64,000 nucleotides of DNA, taken from Shewanella sp. NFH-SH190041. Its GTDB lineage: Bacteria; Pseudomonadota; Gammaproteobacteria; Enterobacterales; Shewanellaceae. The position numbers and the translations under genes are program-made. The stretch's first letter is position 1. Each line of letters opens with the position of its first letter. The notes below the pieces were generated by a model. That model saw nothing but the letters and a program-made list of their open reading frames with translations, had not been told where the DNA came from and made no database searches. Positions 49,184-59,196 of this stretch are shown one piece after another. The DNA lies in NCBI RefSeq assembly GCF_024363255.1, contig NZ_AP026070.1, positions 3,224,001 through 3,288,000 of the forward strand, written 5' to 3'.

Positions 49184-49840
49184 TCAGCGGTCGGATTTAC
49201 CTATCAGGTTATGCCACATCACTTTCAGCCGCGACCAAATGCCTGGGTGCTCTAGCGCTGGCATAGGAAGTTCTTCATGCTTGACTGGCGGCGCAACTTT
49301 GGGGGACAACTGCGCCAGATACTGGGCTAAACTATCAGCCAACTTCTCTTGCTGCACCTCGCCTGGCACTTCACTCCAAACGCTGCCATCGTCATTATTG
49401 ACCGTCAGCATTTTCTCGCCATCATCCAGCAGGCCGACAAACCAAGTCAGGGGCTGACGTAGTTTCTGCTTCATCATCAAATGGCCAATCATATTTTGTT
49501 GCAGGTAAGCAAAATCTTCAGCATTCCACACCCCGGTCAATTCCCCGTCGCCACTAGGAGCATGAAACAAACAGGGGGCTGTCCAGAAATGACCATAAAA
49601 ATCATTAATATCTGGATGCAAAGTAATATTCAGCGCATTAGCAACATTATCAAAATTACCCGGTTCATTCCGTTTAACCGGTTGCCAAAACACGGCATCA
49701 CTGGCTTGCGTCGCATCACCGCTCATCACACAAGGAGAGTCTTCTCCCTGGGTAAAATATCTTGGATACTCAGATAAACGGCTCTGATAGGCCGCAGGAT
49801 AGGCGTGTAAAAAGCTTTCCAGCTCAGCTAAACAAGGCAC
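49184..49840 (-). CDS. syd: SecY-interacting protein Syd
   Basis: 218 residues from a GTG at 49840; an in-frame TAA immediately precedes it, so GTG must be the first start. Syd-type sequence: SPCVMSGDATQASDAVFWQPV, LHPDINDFYGHFWTAPCLFHAP and AYLQQNMIGHLMMKQKLRQPLTWFVG. It is a peripheral cytosolic protein that binds SecY and destabilises misassembled translocons. In E. coli syd sits by truC/yqcC; here it is 6 kb away but next to queF, another gene of that neighbourhood. Confidence 0.94.
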   Translation of the reverse strand: MPCLAELESFLHAYPAAYQSRLSEYPRYFTQGEDSPCVMSGDATQASDAVFWQPVKRNEPGNFDNVANALNITLHPDINDFYGHFWTAPCLFHAPSGDGELTGVWNAEDFAYLQQNMIGHLMMKQKLRQPLTWFVGLLDDGEKMLTVNNDDGSVWSEVPGEVQQEKLADSLAQYLAQLSPKVAPPVKHEELPMPALEHPGIWSRLKVMWHNLIGKSDR

Positions 49841-49901
49841 TTATTGGACTCTCATTTTCAGGGTATAATTCGAGCCTGATTTTGACACGGAATGATTTTA
49901 G

Positions 49902-50762
49902 ATGACACAGCAGCACGATAATCCCTATAGCCATGCCAGTGAGTTAAGCGGCCTGACACTGGGTAAATCCACCGGCTATAAAGCTGAGTATGATGCTACC
50001 CTGCTGCAGGGCGTACCGCGCTCCCTGAACCGGGATGCCATCGCCCTGAGTGGCGATTTGCCATTTCACGGTGTGGATATCTGGACAGGTTATGAACTGT
50101 CCTGGCTTAATGCCAAAGGCAAACCTATGGTTGCCATTGCCGAGTTTTTCCTCAGCCATGACAGCAAGAACCTGATTGAATCCAAATCATTCAAGCTCTA
50201 CCTCAACAGCCTGAATCAGACAAAATTCGATTCAATAGAACAACTACAGCACATTCTCACCACAGATCTTAGCCAATGTGCCCAAGGGGACATTCGGGTG
50301 AGCATTATTGAACCGAAACAGTTCGGTCACCAACGTGTAGTAGAGTTGCCAGGGCAGTGTATTGATGAGCTGGATATTGAAGTTACCGACTACAGTTTTA
50401 ATCCCCATCATCTAGATAACAGTATTGACAGTAAACAGGTTGTGGCTGAAACCCTCACCTCCAACTTGCTGAAATCTAACTGTCTTATCACCTCACAGCC
50501 GGACTGGGGCAGTGTGATGATCCGCTATCAGGGGCCTAAAATTGATCGGGAAAAGCTGCTGCGGTATCTGATTTCATTCCGCCAACATAATGAATTCCAC
50601 GAACAATGTGTGGAGCGGATTTTTATGGATCTGAAACGCTTCTGCCAGTGTACTAAGCTGACGGTTTATGCCAGATATACCCGCCGAGGTGGACTGGATA
50701 TCAACCCTTACCGCAGTGACTTTGAGCAGCCTCCCCAAAGCCAGCGTTTGGCCCGACAGTAA
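49902..50762 (+). CDS. queF: NADPH-dependent 7-cyano-7-deazaguanine reductase QueF
   Basis: 286 residues, the long bimodular type. The N-terminal half has [17 protein letters not shown]. The catalytic Cys and Asp are in [20 protein letters not shown], and [17 protein letters not shown] holds the substrate Glu. It reduces preQ0 to preQ1 in queuosine synthesis. Divergent from syd, as in E. coli. Confidence 0.97.
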   Translation: MTQQHDNPYSHASELSGLTLGKSTGYKAEYDATLLQGVPRSLNRDAIALSGDLPFHGVDIWTGYELSWLNAKGKPMVAIAEFFLSHDSKNLIESKSFKLYLNSLNQTKFDSIEQLQHILTTDLSQCAQGDIRVSIIEPKQFGHQRVVELPGQCIDELDIEVTDYSFNPHHLDNSIDSKQVVAETLTSNLLKSNCLITSQPDWGSVMIRYQGPKIDREKLLRYLISFRQHNEFHEQCVERIFMDLKRFCQCTKLTVYARYTRRGGLDINPYRSDFEQPPQSQRLARQ

Positions 50763-50786
50763 CTTCTGACTTATAGCAAAAACAGA

Positions 50787-50810
50787 AACAGCGCCATCGG
50801 GCGCTGTTTT
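50787..50810 (+). terminator. Terminator of queF
   Basis: AACAGCGCC pairs with GGCGCTGTT around loop ATCG, followed by TTTT/ATTAT. Confidence 0.88.
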
Positions 50811-50902
50811 ATTATCCTGCTATGATCTGGTGTCAAAGAGCCAACCTCCATGCTGGTTAATAGTGCAATATACCCCTGCCGGTTGTCGCCCCACTATCAG
50901 TA

Positions 50903-51157
50903 ATGACTGATTTTCTGCGCTCGCAACATCTGATGCTCAGCTTAGGGTTCTTTAACCAACGGGCTGCCCGGTAATATGCCCCTTATGGAGCGGTGCGCCG
51001 ACGTCGTCGGGTCAAAAAATACCGAGAAGCATTGATATACGATTTAGCCCGGGAACGGCCGCAATGCAGCGCGCCCCCGACGTTTTAATTATGGTACGCT
51101 TTGGGAAAGATCGCCAACCTGACTCTTGATGCCCAAGATATCGCTAACATCCTCTAA
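50903..51157 (+). pseudogene. Decayed reading frame with two in-frame stops
   Basis: From ATG 50903 one frame reads MTDFLRSQHLMLSLGFFNQRAAR, stop, YAPYGAVRRRRRVKKYREAL..., a second stop, then LWYALGKIANLTLDAQDIA... ending at TAA 51155. It is 85 codons in one phase with only two interruptions. The Arg/Lys-rich middle looks protein-like. I do not recognise the family; it could be a recent pseudogene or coincidence. The rest of 50811-51229 holds nothing else I can support. Confidence 0.4.
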
Positions 51158-51229
51158 CAGAAACATTTTTCGTAGCCTTCACCTCTCCTAGAGCTATATT
51201 TCTTATCTATATAAAACTTATTCCATATA

Positions 51230-53248
51230 TCACCGGGCAATATCCTGACCTGATAGCGCTACGTCATAACGGGAAAACATCAAGGTGTAATGCCCCTGTG
51301 CTCCGGTCAAGGCTTTAAGACGCTGGGCAAAATCACCTAACATTGCCATGGGCACTTCAGCCTCAATCAATATTTCCCCCTGTTCCAGGGTCTGAGTCCC
51401 CATAATCAATGCTCGCCGACTAGCAAGCTCAGCGGTAATATCACCGATAGAATGCGCCCCAGCCTGTAGTTGAATTTTCCCCCAAGGCTCCAATAAAACA
51501 GGCTCCGCTGCTGCCACGGCTGCCATCAGTGCTTTTTTTCCGGCACAAACAAAGGCGATTTCCTTAGAATCCACACTATGATGTTTACCATCAAGTAACG
51601 TCACTTGTAGATCAGTCAATGGGTAACCGGCCAATTCCCCCGCGTTAAGGGCCTCTCTTACTCCTTTCTCCACGGCAGGAATAAACACCCCGGGAATAGC
51701 TCCACCGACGACCTGATTAACAAAGACAAACCCGGCGCCACGCGGCAATGGCGTCACACTAAGTAATACTTCACCAAACTGCCCCGCGCCGCCAGACTGT
51801 TTTTTATGCCGATAACGAGCTTGCGCCGAACTCGAAATGGTTTCCCGATAGGCAACTGCGGGCGGCTCAGTATGCATTTTAACCCGGTAGACCTGAAATG
51901 CCTTTTCCAGCGCGATCTGCAGATGTTGATCCCCCAGTCCTTGCAACACAGTTTGCCCTGCGGTCTCATTTCGACTGAGTTGCAAACTGGGATCTTCACT
52001 AATCAACTTTTGCAATACTGCCGTTATTTTTTGCTCATCCCCTTGGCGCTGTGATGAAACGGCCAGACCAAAGATAGCCTGTGGCAGGCGCTGGGGTACA
52101 AGTGCCAAATCATCAAACTCATGACTGTCATGCAGCACATCCCCAAGGTCCAATTCTTCCATTTTTGACAAAGCAACAATATCGCCTGGCACACCTTGTG
52201 ACATAGGCAACTGTTGCTCTCCCTGCAAAGTATAAAGCTGAGGGATTTTGACGGGCTTTCTGGCATCACCACTTAAGAGTTTTGCCCCGGGCAACAATGT
52301 ACCTTGATAAATCCGCACAATTGCCCTTTTGCCAAGAAAAGGATCAATACTGAGACGAAAAACCTGCGCGACCAAAGGAGCATCAGATTTCAGGGACAGA
52401 TCCACCAGTTGCGAATTGCCATTATGACAACTGACAAACTGGGGGGGATTTGCCTCCAAGGGGTTAGGTAGCAATTGTATGATTAAATCCAACAGTGCTT
52501 GAATACCACTTGGTTGCTCAGCACTGGTGAAGCATACCGGTACCAAATGCCCCATTCTTAGCGCTTGCTCCAGTGCTGGATGCAACTGCGCGGCAGTTAA
52601 ACTTTCACCCTGCTCTAAATAGCGCTCAAGCAGTTGCTCATCCTCTTCCACCACGGTTTCTAATAACGCTTCATAAGCCGCTGCCGGAGTAGAAAACAAA
52701 GTCGCGTTGTCACAGTCTACTGCCGGATAACAAGCTACTACTCCACCGTTAACGCCGGGCAAGTTAACCGGCAAACAACGGGGGCCAAATGTATGCTGCA
52801 CTGTATCTAATAATGCTGCTAACTGCGACTCATGACCATCAATGTGATTAATCACTATCATCACAGCCTTTCCTTGGGCCCGGGCTGCGGTAAACGCTCG
52901 CTGGGTAATCCCCTCTATACCGCTCGCGGCATTAATCACTAATAAGACTGATTCCACAGCACTAAGCACCTGCAGCGCACGGCCAAAGAAATCCGGTAAT
53001 CCAGGCGTATCGATAATGTTGAGATGATGGTGTAGATAATCAATATTGAGGAAAGAAGGTTCGAGGGAATGTTGATGGGCTTTTTCTTGAGCGGTGAAAT
53101 CTGCATGGTTAGTGCCCTGACTAACGCTACCCCTTAATGGTATTGCGTGAGCCTGGTAAAGCAGGGCTTCCAGCAAGGTGGATTTTCCGGCTCCGGTGTG
53201 TCCTAACACCGCAACATTACGGATCTGCCCGGTTCGATACTCAGCCAT
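51230..53248 (-). CDS. Elongation factor G-like translational GTPase
   Basis: 672 residues. G1 is GHTGAGKSTLLEALL, G3 is IIDTPGLPDFFG, and G4 is NHID rather than the canonical NKxD. Domains II-V follow, including GETISSSAQARYRHKKQSGGAGQFGEV and the C-terminal EF-G fold (ELASRRALIMGTQ). It is about 30 residues shorter than EF-G, with Gln/His in place of some usual effector residues. It is a paralogue of unknown role and not the main EF-G, which normally sits in the str operon. Confidence 0.88.
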   Translation of the reverse strand: MAEYRTGQIRNVAVLGHTGAGKSTLLEALLYQAHAIPLRGSVSQGTNHADFTAQEKAHQHSLEPSFLNIDYLHHHLNIIDTPGLPDFFGRALQVLSAVESVLLVINAASGIEGITQRAFTAARAQGKAVMIVINHIDGHESQLAALLDTVQHTFGPRCLPVNLPGVNGGVVACYPAVDCDNATLFSTPAAAYEALLETVVEEDEQLLERYLEQGESLTAAQLHPALEQALRMGHLVPVCFTSAEQPSGIQALLDLIIQLLPNPLEANPPQFVSCHNGNSQLVDLSLKSDAPLVAQVFRLSIDPFLGKRAIVRIYQGTLLPGAKLLSGDARKPVKIPQLYTLQGEQQLPMSQGVPGDIVALSKMEELDLGDVLHDSHEFDDLALVPQRLPQAIFGLAVSSQRQGDEQKITAVLQKLISEDPSLQLSRNETAGQTVLQGLGDQHLQIALEKAFQVYRVKMHTEPPAVAYRETISSSAQARYRHKKQSGGAGQFGEVLLSVTPLPRGAGFVFVNQVVGGAIPGVFIPAVEKGVREALNAGELAGYPLTDLQVTLLDGKHHSVDSKEIAFVCAGKKALMAAVAAAEPVLLEPWGKIQLQAGAHSIGDITAELASRRALIMGTQTLEQGEILIEAEVPMAMLGDFAQRLKALTGAQGHYTLMFSRYDVALSGQDIAR

Positions 53249-53589
53249 AACAGCTCTCCTTGAGTCACAATTAATCCAGCAGTCTTGGTGAGTATAAGAA
53301 CAAGGTTGCGACTAAATATTGACCAAAGACAGGTTTTAGCCCCTTAGCCACCACCAAGTTTGAGATATCACAGTCGTTATCCAGTCAATATGGTAAAAGC
53401 TATCGAGCCCATAACACTGAGGATCAGAAGAGGGATTCAGCATATAAGCTGATGATTTAAAAACTAAAATAGCGAGGTTTACTATAAAAGCATTGAACAA
53501 GACGCTGTGCGGTGAACCATTAACTCAACAAAGCTATAAAGGTTCAGTGCTAATGATTTGTTCTACAAGTTAGATATTAATCTCCGGGT
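53249..53589. other. Intergenic between the EF-G-like and HNOBA genes
   Basis: 341 AT-rich bases containing the EF-G-like promoter region. No ORF, RNA or strong hairpin was recognised. Confidence 0.5.
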
Positions 53590-54372
53590 TTATGTATTAC
53601 TGTCAGATTTAAGCCAAGGTTTTAACTGAGAGCAAGCCTGCTCCAATGCTGATACCTGGGATGCAAATCTGGCCGGTAATAATCCCGTCTCACGTCCAGC
53701 CTGTAACTGCGCACTGATCTGCGTTATCTGACGTAATGGTTCATATAATGACAAGGCGATATGCTGCAGAGGGTAATCACTTGGCGCATCCTGAGAACAA
53801 GCGTTTAGCTCTGCATTTAAATTTATAACTGTTTTAGTATCGCTGCGTTGTTCTATTTCAATTTCTGCCGGCTTGGTTATTTCGCTATGCTGCAGACGCT
53901 GCTTCACACTCTGCAGCTCTGCCAGAGCGGAAGCTTTAACACTCAGTGCCATCAACAAAGTTGCCATACTGTCAGAGGCAGCAAAATCCTGCAGCTCAAG
54001 ACCAAGATCAGCCAACGCTGCTAATGACTCTACGCGAGGATAAGCAACTAAAAGCCAAGGCTGCGCGGCATCATCTAACTGATAAATCGCCCCCATTAGC
54101 GTCACTTCTGGGCGAGTCACTGACTCAAATACCGTGGCTAATCCCACCAAGCCTTCTACTGTTTCCGGTCTCAGCGGCATAATATTACGCCTAAGATGCA
54201 GTACCTCTGCAAGTGACCGCCCCAGGGAGGCGGACGGTAATAGTTTCAACATAGCCGGACTGAGAGTAGTAATCTGCAGTTTGGCATCCAATACCAGATA
54301 AAACCGGACAATCTGTTGAAAACAGGGATGGTTAAGCATGATCTCAGCATCCCCCTGAGTTATCGTCATCAA
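53590..54372 (-). CDS. HNOBA-domain partner of H-NOX, with degenerate DHp-like tail
   Basis: 260 residues. The first about 150 match the heme-NO-binding-associated (PAS-like) domain: FYLVLDAKLQITTLSPAMLKLLP, GRSLAEVLHLRRN, and LVAYPRVESLAALADLGLELQDFA. A coiled coil (ALAELQSVKQRLQ) follows. The tail near residue 200 (PLQHIALSLYEPLRQITQIS) aligns with a histidine-kinase DHp helix but has Leu where the phospho-His would be, and there is no ATPase domain. Its start overlaps the H-NOX stop by 4 bases, so it likely receives the H-NOX signal without kinase activity. Confidence 0.82.
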   Translation of the reverse strand: MMTITQGDAEIMLNHPCFQQIVRFYLVLDAKLQITTLSPAMLKLLPSASLGRSLAEVLHLRRNIMPLRPETVEGLVGLATVFESVTRPEVTLMGAIYQLDDAAQPWLLVAYPRVESLAALADLGLELQDFAASDSMATLLMALSVKASALAELQSVKQRLQHSEITKPAEIEIEQRSDTKTVINLNAELNACSQDAPSDYPLQHIALSLYEPLRQITQISAQLQAGRETGLLPARFASQVSALEQACSQLKPWLKSDSNT

Positions 54373-54917
54373 GCCAGCTCCTCTACCATAAACGCCGCTT
54401 CATAGTCAGAGTTTTCCCCCGACTCCAACAGACGCACTTGGGCGGGATAGCTGAAGTACTCACACAGCCCTTGTAACAATCCCTGAGTGAAAGCCGCTAA
54501 CCCATGACGCTCGGAGTAATACTCAATGAGAATGCATTGCTCTGTTAGCTTTTCCACATGAAAGAATGGTGGCTTTAAGCCTGGCATCTGCAGTTGTAAA
54601 CTGGCATGCATTTTATTGAGCTGACACATAAAGCTATAAAAATCAGAGCCGGTGACAGCAAATAACTCCGTATAATCTTCTTGTGCGGTAAAGCTAACCC
54701 AACGCTGCCCCAGCAATTGTAACAGCTCATTTTGGGGTGCCTGCAATACACAGCAAGCAGCTGCGACTAAATCAAAAGTGATTGCATCGGGGTAATTGGT
54801 TACCGCATCAATGGGCAAATCCGGATATCCCGCCTGCTGACAAATCTGTTGCCAAGCTGGCTCACCATATTCTTGGCTAATAGTGCGGCCGATAAATTTA
54901 TTCACCATGCCATACAT
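54369..54917 (-). CDS. H-NOX heme nitric oxide sensor
   Basis: 182 residues from ATG 54917 (MYGMVNKFIGRTISQEYG), with GGGGA upstream; the frame is open to 55019. The proximal heme ligand is His104 (NKMHASLQ). The propionate-binding YxSxR motif is Tyr133-Ser135-Arg137 (EYYSER). The position of the distal Tyr of oxygen-binding members is Ala142, so it should be NO-selective. It is cytosolic, usually pairing with a kinase or cyclase; here the partner is a kinase-less HNOBA protein. Confidence 0.94.
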   Translation of the reverse strand: MYGMVNKFIGRTISQEYGEPAWQQICQQAGYPDLPIDAVTNYPDAITFDLVAAACCVLQAPQNELLQLLGQRWVSFTAQEDYTELFAVTGSDFYSFMCQLNKMHASLQLQMPGLKPPFFHVEKLTEQCILIEYYSERHGLAAFTQGLLQGLCEYFSYPAQVRLLESGENSDYEAAFMVEELA

Positions 54918-55208
54918 ATGCTTTCCCCATATTACTGATACCCTTAACAAGGATAGCTGAATTGGAGAGTCAAGACGGTCAAGATAAACGATTAAAAAAT
55001 AGACTAAGCACAGTTTCAATGCTTATCTATATTTAGGTATGACATTGTAATAGCTCGCATTTACGCCCAAAAAATATCCGCAAAACACAAGATGTGTCAC
55101 AAAAATAGATTTCAGTTTTACACCACTTCAGCCGCAACCATTCTTGCGCTTTTTATCGCCAATTCATTTCATGGTAAAACGCCGCATCACCTAATTGATG
55201 CTTAACTA

Positions 55209-57092
55209 ATGTCCTTATCAATCAAAAATCGCATGATCCTGTTAACTGCCGTCATTGTTGCCTTAGTATGCAGCTTACAGGCTTGGCTATCAGGAAGCAG
55301 CCTTAGTCAATTGACACTGAAAAGTGTTATAACCGAGATGAATCAAACAGGCGATGCTACCAGCGGCTTTATCTCTGATTGGTTTACTATCCGCGAACAA
55401 ATGCTGCTAGCTAATAAAGATATTGTTGCCAGTGGTCAAGATGGCAGCCCACAAATGCTGCTAACTAAACGGGCAGGCCATTTTCTTTCCGTATATACAG
55501 GTTACGATGATGGTACTTTGGTCGCCGGGGATAAAACGGAAACCTGGGGTAAAGACTATGACCCTCGTGTCCGCCCGTGGTACAAAGATGCTGAACGCAG
55601 TAATAAAACGATTATCACTCCGCCTTACCATGATGTCAGTGGTAGTGTGATTATCAGTTTAGCTAAAGCATTTTCCGGAAAACGCTCTGGGGTCTTAGCA
55701 CTGGATGTTACTGTCGATGATATTGTCAAACAGGTTTTAAATCTAAAACTGGATAATGATGGTTTTGCCTTTTTAGTTGACGGTAAAAATAATATCGTTG
55801 CTTACAAAGATAAATCTTTCACCGGTAAACCTCTCACCGCTTTAGATCCAGAGTTTACTCCGCAGGTAATTAATCATCTGGCACAAATTGATGATCCATT
55901 TCAATTTAAATTTGCCCAAGATCATAAAACTAAATGGATTTTCGTCTACCCAGTGAAGGGCACCAGCTGGAAGTTAGCCGTGATTATGGATGTACAAAGT
56001 GCCATGAGCCATGTTGTCCATCAAGTCTGGTTAAATGCCGGTATCACTCTAGCACTGTTTATTGTTGTTTCTCTGCTCAGTGGATTACTGATTAGTCGCA
56101 TGCTCAAACCACTGCAGGAATTAAACACAGCGATTGATGAACTGAGTCAAGGGGATGCCGATCTGACTCGCCGTCTAACTGTCAAACGCAATGATGAAAT
56201 CGGTCAGGTTTGTACTAGTGTGAACCGCTTTATTGCCCAACTGCAGCAACTGATTAGTGAATTAGTTGATCGCTCCGGAAAACTCGATGGCATAGTCCTT
56301 AAAGCTGGTCAGTTAGCGGAAGATACTGCCGGAGCAATTAACCAGCAACGGCAACAAGTAGATCAAGTCGCTACTGCCATTCATGAAATGTCTGTCTCTG
56401 CTGGTGAAGTTTCCAGTCATGCTGAAATGGCGGCCAGTGCAGCACAAGAATCTTCTGATGCTTGTAAACAGGGTCAGTCCATCATCAATGAAAATATGAT
56501 GGCCATCGATGATGTCGCAGGCCAATTACAAAGTGCCAGTGGTATCATTGGGGAACTGGAAGCAAATGTACAGGGTATCCATAAGATCCTGACCAATATC
56601 CAAAGCATTGCAGACCAAACCAATTTACTGGCATTGAATGCTGCTATTGAGGCTGCCAGAGCTGGAGCCCATGGACGAGGGTTCGCTGTCGTGGCCGATG
56701 AAGTTCGGGTACTGAGTCAACGCACTCATACAGCAACCGAAGAAGTAGCCAAAATTATTGGCACATTACAGAGTAATGCCGAGCTGGCAGTCAATGCCAT
56801 GCAAAGCAGTAATCATCAGGCAACCAGCAGTGTGAATTTGGCAAAACAAGCCAATGAACGACTGCAGCAAATCACTAATTCTATTGAGCAAATCACTGAT
56901 ATGGCAAGCCAAATTGCCAGCGCGGCCGAAGAGCAACGGGCAGTTAGTGAAGATATCAGTCGGAATACTCAAAATATTAAAGATATGGCTGATGATGTGG
57001 CAAAACAGGCCGATGAAAGCAATCAACAAAGTCAATTAATCGCCCATGAAGTCACAGGGATCAATAAGCAGATTGGTCAGTTCAAACTCTGA
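55209..57092 (+). CDS. Methyl-accepting chemotaxis protein with Cache-type sensor
   Basis: 627 residues. TM1 is about 8-28 and a periplasmic dCache-like domain fills about 35-275 ([42 protein letters not shown]). TM2 is about 278-300 ([19 protein letters not shown]), then HAMP, then the signalling hairpin [20 protein letters not shown] followed by [17 protein letters not shown]. There is no obvious C-terminal CheR-binding pentapeptide. Divergent from H-NOX; a shared input is possible but unproven. Confidence 0.95.
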   Translation: MSLSIKNRMILLTAVIVALVCSLQAWLSGSSLSQLTLKSVITEMNQTGDATSGFISDWFTIREQMLLANKDIVASGQDGSPQMLLTKRAGHFLSVYTGYDDGTLVAGDKTETWGKDYDPRVRPWYKDAERSNKTIITPPYHDVSGSVIISLAKAFSGKRSGVLALDVTVDDIVKQVLNLKLDNDGFAFLVDGKNNIVAYKDKSFTGKPLTALDPEFTPQVINHLAQIDDPFQFKFAQDHKTKWIFVYPVKGTSWKLAVIMDVQSAMSHVVHQVWLNAGITLALFIVVSLLSGLLISRMLKPLQELNTAIDELSQGDADLTRRLTVKRNDEIGQVCTSVNRFIAQLQQLISELVDRSGKLDGIVLKAGQLAEDTAGAINQQRQQVDQVATAIHEMSVSAGEVSSHAEMAASAAQESSDACKQGQSIINENMMAIDDVAGQLQSASGIIGELEANVQGIHKILTNIQSIADQTNLLALNAAIEAARAGAHGRGFAVVADEVRVLSQRTHTATEEVAKIIGTLQSNAELAVNAMQSSNHQATSSVNLAKQANERLQQITNSIEQITDMASQIASAAEEQRAVSEDISRNTQNIKDMADDVAKQADESNQQSQLIAHEVTGINKQIGQFKL

Positions 57093-57110
57093 TAGCAACC
57101 TGTAACAACA

Positions 57111-57137
57111 AAAACGCCTGCACTATGCAGGCGTTTT
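57111..57137 (+). terminator. Terminator of the chemoreceptor gene
   Basis: AACGCCTGCA pairs with TGCAGGCGTT around a short loop, then TTTTT. Confidence 0.92.
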
Positions 57138-57283
57138 TATATCAATAGCCATAACGGCAAAAGCGCTCATCATGCTGAGCGCTAGATGATTTTCATCTTA
57201 GTTGAATGTGCTGCATTTAAGTCTTAACAATCAAACTAACTTCACTGTACCAACGAGCTTATTTCAACAACCATTTATCACGC

Positions 57284-57934
57284 TTAAAAGAACAAATGAT
57301 GATGAGTTAAAGTAAAATGAGGCGCGATATAAAACAGTGCAATAATAATGGCAATTTGGGCAGTACTGATCACTGGGTTTCTGAATGAAATTAATTTCAT
57401 CGCAGTACCTAAAGATGATTTAAATCTCTTTCCCTTCACATCGATACTATACATCTCGTCTAATACTAAATGGACGATACAACCACCAAATAAGAATAAT
57501 CCTGATAGCCAAGCGATATCATCGCTCAATCCTAACAAGCTAACAGCATTAGCCATTGCGATACCAATTAATACTGCAAAGGCAATAGAGTGGCAGCATC
57601 CCCGGTGCACCGAAAATTTATCAAATATATTTTTAATGACAAATTGTACAACCAAAAACATCGCCAACATATTCACTATCACCATAATGGGTAATGACGA
57701 TTTACTGAGCAAATACCCACAGGTTGCGGCACAGAAAAATGCCAATACCAAAAACACCACTTTACTGGATGTAGAATGCCCTGAATCAATATCTGGTGCT
57801 AAACCGCCGATAGTGCCTAAAAAAGCCAACCAAACCGTTGTTCTGATATCAATGTTCCCGACAACAAATAATCCTGTAGCCCCAGCGACAGATGCAACCG
57901 CAGCGACATTTAAATGCACTTTAAAATTAGCCAT
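57284..57934 (-). CDS. YdjM-like (LexA-binding membrane hydrolase family) protein
   Basis: 216 residues with about six membrane helices. The family signature is GGLAPDIDSGHSTSS (metal-binding Asp/His), HRGCCHSIAFAVLIGIAMA and HLVLDEMYSIDVKG. Such proteins are described as putative membrane metal-dependent hydrolases. No partner is visible here; monocistronic. Confidence 0.85.
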   Translation of the reverse strand: MANFKVHLNVAAVASVAGATGLFVVGNIDIRTTVWLAFLGTIGGLAPDIDSGHSTSSKVVFLVLAFFCAATCGYLLSKSSLPIMVIVNMLAMFLVVQFVIKNIFDKFSVHRGCCHSIAFAVLIGIAMANAVSLLGLSDDIAWLSGLFLFGGCIVHLVLDEMYSIDVKGKRFKSSLGTAMKLISFRNPVISTAQIAIIIALFYIAPHFTLTHHHLFF

Positions 57935-58365
57935 AACAATCTCGGTAAATATAATCTAAATTAAAAAAGCGGTTGATTTACCGAAAAATAAAATATCACC
58001 AGCTGATTTACTAACAGTTTAAATCGATCGTTTCTTTTTTATCCTTAATACATAATAAAAACAAACTTAAACAATGAATATAAATAACAATAAGAAATAT
58101 AAATAAACAATAATGGCCGAAAAACAACGCCAAGGTTAACTAAATGTGTAATCTCACGGATTTAACTTTCAAGCGTATCAAGCCCCATGTTAACCATAAG
58201 TTTCACTTACTGCTTCTCCTAGAATGTCCATCGCAAAACAAGCTGAATGGCCACCAAAATCAGCGCGTTAATTTACTGACTTTGCTTTTTTTTTATGGTT
58301 TAGTTATTCCAAGTATTCCGGTTCATTGAACCAGGTGCTACGGCATTACATTTAAGGAGAACACC
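57935..58365. other. Intergenic, AT-rich, upstream of two divergent genes
   Basis: 431 bases. A 61-codon frame at 58144-58329 has no Shine-Dalgarno and no recognisable protein character. The Spo0M-like gene has AAGGAG just before its ATG. Nothing else is recognised. Confidence 0.5.
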
Positions 58366-59109
58366 ATGTTCAAGAAGATTCTCGCTTCTGTTGGCATCGG
58401 GGCGGCTAAAGTTGATACGATTTTGCAAACTGAGCACCTACTGCCAGGGCAGCGTTTCCATGCTGAAATCGTGATTAAAGGCGGCGATGCACCACAAGAG
58501 CTGTCAGGACTGGAACTGGCGTTAATGACCAAGGCTAAGGTCGAAAGCGATAATGGTAGTTATTTTAAAAACCAAGTCATCCAACAGTGGCACCTGTCGG
58601 ACAGAAAAACCATTCAACCAGGGGAAGAAATCCGGTTGCCTTTTACGGCTCAACTGCATCCAGAAACCCCTATCACCGAATTACCGGTGCGACATAATCA
58701 ATCTGTAGTGTGGTTGGCAACCGGATTAAGTATTGATCTGGCGCTTGATGCCTCAGACAAGGACTTACTCTATATCTATCCCAATGAGGCGGTAAAACAT
58801 TGCTTAGGCGTGATGGAGCGAGCAGGATATCAAATGATGAAAGCAGATGTGGAGCAAGGTTTTCTCAGTGCCCCGGGATTTCGCTCCAACTCAGGGATTT
58901 ATCAAGAACTGGAATATCGTCCAAACAGTCTCAGCTTATTTGGTGTAAAAGAAGTAGAACTATCATTTGTGCCAGAAGCGAACCAAACCCATGTGCTGAT
59001 TGAATTAGATAGGACCTTTAGCCGAGATGGCTATAGAACGCTAACCATTCCCCATACCGCAACCGGATTGGAACAGGTTCGCTACCAATTAGAGCAGTTA
59101 CTGCGTTAA
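58366..59109 (+). CDS. Spo0M-like (sporulation-control) protein
   Basis: 247 residues behind AAGGAG. The arrestin-like Spo0M fold is suggested by MFKKILASVGIGAAKVDTIL, LLPGQRFHAEIVIKGGDAPQELSGLEL and the C-terminal FRSNSGIYQELEYRP. In Bacillus Spo0M modulates sporulation; in gammaproteobacteria the role is unknown (stress or envelope control suggested for the family). Monocistronic. Confidence 0.9.
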   Translation: MFKKILASVGIGAAKVDTILQTEHLLPGQRFHAEIVIKGGDAPQELSGLELALMTKAKVESDNGSYFKNQVIQQWHLSDRKTIQPGEEIRLPFTAQLHPETPITELPVRHNQSVVWLATGLSIDLALDASDKDLLYIYPNEAVKHCLGVMERAGYQMMKADVEQGFLSAPGFRSNSGIYQELEYRPNSLSLFGVKEVELSFVPEANQTHVLIELDRTFSRDGYRTLTIPHTATGLEQVRYQLEQLLR

Positions 59110-59156
59110 CAAACAGAGCATCTAACTGGCATCAGGCAATCTGATTGCTGACTCAG

Positions 59157-59186
59157 CAAAAGGCGATCACATAATCGGTGATCGCC
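59157..59186 (-). terminator. Terminator of the TonB-dependent receptor gene
   Basis: On the minus strand GGCGATCAC pairs with GTGATCGCC, followed by TTTTG. It may also slow readthrough from the Spo0M-like gene. Confidence 0.75.
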
Positions 59187-59196
59187 ATTGTTCAGC

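Noticed and set aside
58144-58329. 61-codon plus-strand frame
   Set aside because: No Shine-Dalgarno, atypical composition and no recognisable features; the next true gene has AAGGAG.
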